The notes below the pieces were generated by a model that was not told the origin of the DNA, searched no databases, and saw only the letters and a list, made by a program, of their open reading frames with translations. A stretch of 17,174 nt of DNA from Acidobacteriota bacterium (lineage in GTDB: Bacteria; Acidobacteriota; Terriglobia; UBA7540). Both the position numbers and the translations under genes were made by a program. Of the stretch, positions 16,208 to 17,174 are shown in pieces (within the stretch, counting starts at the first letter, position 1; every line of letters starts with the position of its first letter). The DNA is taken from assembly GCA_021789565.1 (NCBI GenBank), contig JAJYJL010000038.1, positions 1-17,174 on the forward strand. The letters are read 5' to 3'.

Positions 16208-17174
16208 CACTTGATTTGTCCGTACGTTGGTGAGCACCTGGCGCGTCCCACTGGGCCAGCGAATTTCGACTTTCTTCACATACTTGAGCTTGCCGGTCCC
16301 AAAATGGACGCCGAAGTGGCTGGAAGAGGCATAGCTCAGCGCGGAGGTCATATGATTGACCTGGCTATCCAGGCGGATTTCCGCTCCGATTCCGTCACGG
16401 TTGCTGCGGGTTCCCTGGAGCTTGAAAATCAGCCAGGAGTTTTCGCCCGGCGTGATGTTTTCCCATAACTCCGGACCCGCGCCAAGTGATGTCACGACCG
16501 CGTCCATCCTGCCATCATTATTGAAGTCGGCAAAGGCGGCGCCCCGGTGCGCCCGCGGCGTGAGAAAATCCTCTCCCACGCTCTCGGAAACGTCCTCAAA
16601 AGTCCCATCTCCCTGGTTCAGGAACACCGCGTTGTGCAGCTTGTATTTCGTGGCTTCGTAAAGCGCGACCAAGTCGTTGACGTGAGCGTTGGAAGTGAAA
16701 AGGTCTTTCCATCCATCATTGTTTAAATCGAACATGCCGATCCCAAACCCACTGTAGATCCTGCTCGCCAGGCCCATGTTGCTCGAATAGGTCACGTCCT
16801 CGAATAATCCCCCTCCCAGGTTCCGAAAAAGCGGGAAGGTTTCGCCTGCCAGCGCGGAGAAGGCGATATCCGGCCGCCCGTCATTATCGTAGTCCCGAAA
16901 ATCTGTCCCCATCCCTGAGACGGGATTGCCGGTGTCGAGCAAAGCCGCTCCCGCCTGCATGGCGACCTCTTCGAACTTTCCGTGTCCGAGGTTGTGGAAA
17001 AGGAAATTTCGCATCTTATCGTTGGTGACGAAAATGTCCATGAGGCCGTCACCATCGTAGTCAGCAACGGCGACACCCATCCCCTTTCCGATATACTTCG
17101 CGATGCCGGACTCTTGCGAGACGTCCCGGAACTTTCCATTGCCCTCGTTATGGTAAAGGGCATTGGGGAGGCCT
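16187..17174 (-). CDS. FG-GAP/ASPIC-UnbV (CRTAC1-like) repeat protein, N-terminal part missing
   Basis: The frame is open to the right edge of the window, so the start lies beyond it; 328 residues are visible. They hold a series of FG-GAP/VCBS-type repeats, each with a calcium-binding-like Asp loop: DYDGDGLMDIFVTND (39-53), DYDNDGRPDIAFS, DLNNDGWKDLFTSN and DFNNDGRMDAVVTS, spaced so as to build beta-propeller blades. The C-terminus is an ASPIC/UnbV domain: WLIFKLQGTRSNRDGIGAEI, then SYASSSHFGVHFGTG and VEIRWPSGTRQVL. The family is frequent in Acidobacteriota and Planctomycetes and is usually secreted; its function is poorly known, with adhesion or surface binding suggested. The ATG at 17078-17080 lies within a repeat and is not the true start. 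The gene converges on the TPR gene with only 32 bp between stop codons, so it belongs to a separate transcript. Confidence 0.9.
   Translation of the reverse strand, partial: GLPNALYHNEGNGKFRDVSQESGIAKYIGKGMGVAVADYDGDGLMDIFVTNDKMRNFLFHNLGHGKFEEVAMQAGAALLDTGNPVSGMGTDFRDYDNDGRPDIAFSALAGETFPLFRNLGGGLFEDVTYSSNMGLASRIYSGFGIGMFDLNNDGWKDLFTSNAHVNDLVALYEATKYKLHNAVFLNQGDGTFEDVSESVGEDFLTPRAHRGAAFADFNNDGRMDAVVTSLGAGPELWENITPGENSWLIFKLQGTRSNRDGIGAEIRLDSQVNHMTSALSYASSSHFGVHFGTGKLKYVKKVEIRWPSGTRQVLTNVRTNQVLRVREP

Overview
The window looks like a chromosomal segment of a member of the Acidobacteriota, from a Bryobacter/Solibacter-like or uncultivated soil lineage. I infer this from protein types that occur together in that phylum: a VWFA-related acidobacterial-type protein, a very large Oar-like TonB-dependent receptor with an N-terminal carboxypeptidase-regulatory domain, a sulfatase-like lipoprotein fused to TPRs, a secreted TPR protein, and an FG-GAP/ASPIC-UnbV (CRTAC1-like) protein. 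GC content appears moderately high. No database search was possible. I see no tRNA, rRNA, CRISPR array, insertion sequence or phage gene.

Layout. (1) 1-1563 (+): 3' part of a VWFA-related protein, cut by the window edge. (2) 2004-2303 (+): an HU-family DNA-binding protein behind a good sigma70-like promoter whose -35 block is duplicated upstream. (3) 2672-8166 (-): a carbohydrate-related group read right to left: a broken Tat-signal gene (7485-8166), a Tat-exported glycoside-hydrolase-like protein (5008-7488), and, after a 464-bp gap, a cytosolic GH15 glucoamylase/trehalase-like enzyme (2672-4543). (4) 8167-9001: a divergent control region with promoter candidates in both directions and two perfect inverted repeats. 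(5) 9002-16154 (+): TonB receptor, sulfatase-like/TPR lipoprotein, TPR protein. A strong 13-bp hairpin separates the first two. (6) 16187-17174 (-): C-terminal part of a CRTAC1/UnbV-like protein, convergent with the TPR gene and cut by the right edge.

How the parts may work together (inference). The minus-strand group looks like glycan processing: an exported hydrolase-like protein and a cytosolic GH15 enzyme that would release glucose from a short alpha-glucan or trehalose. The plus-strand group looks like an outer-membrane uptake module: a receptor followed by a surface or periplasmic lipoprotein hydrolase with TPR scaffolding. The divergent arrangement around 8167-9001 could allow joint control.

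The most notable sequence-level observation is the gene at 7485-8166. It has an intact Shine-Dalgarno and an intact twin-arginine motif, but codon 3 is TAA. Near its 3' end the reading appears to shift frame, and the shifted frame would end in an ATGA overlap with the next gene. I found no clear sign of a wholly new defence, mobile or RNA-guided system.
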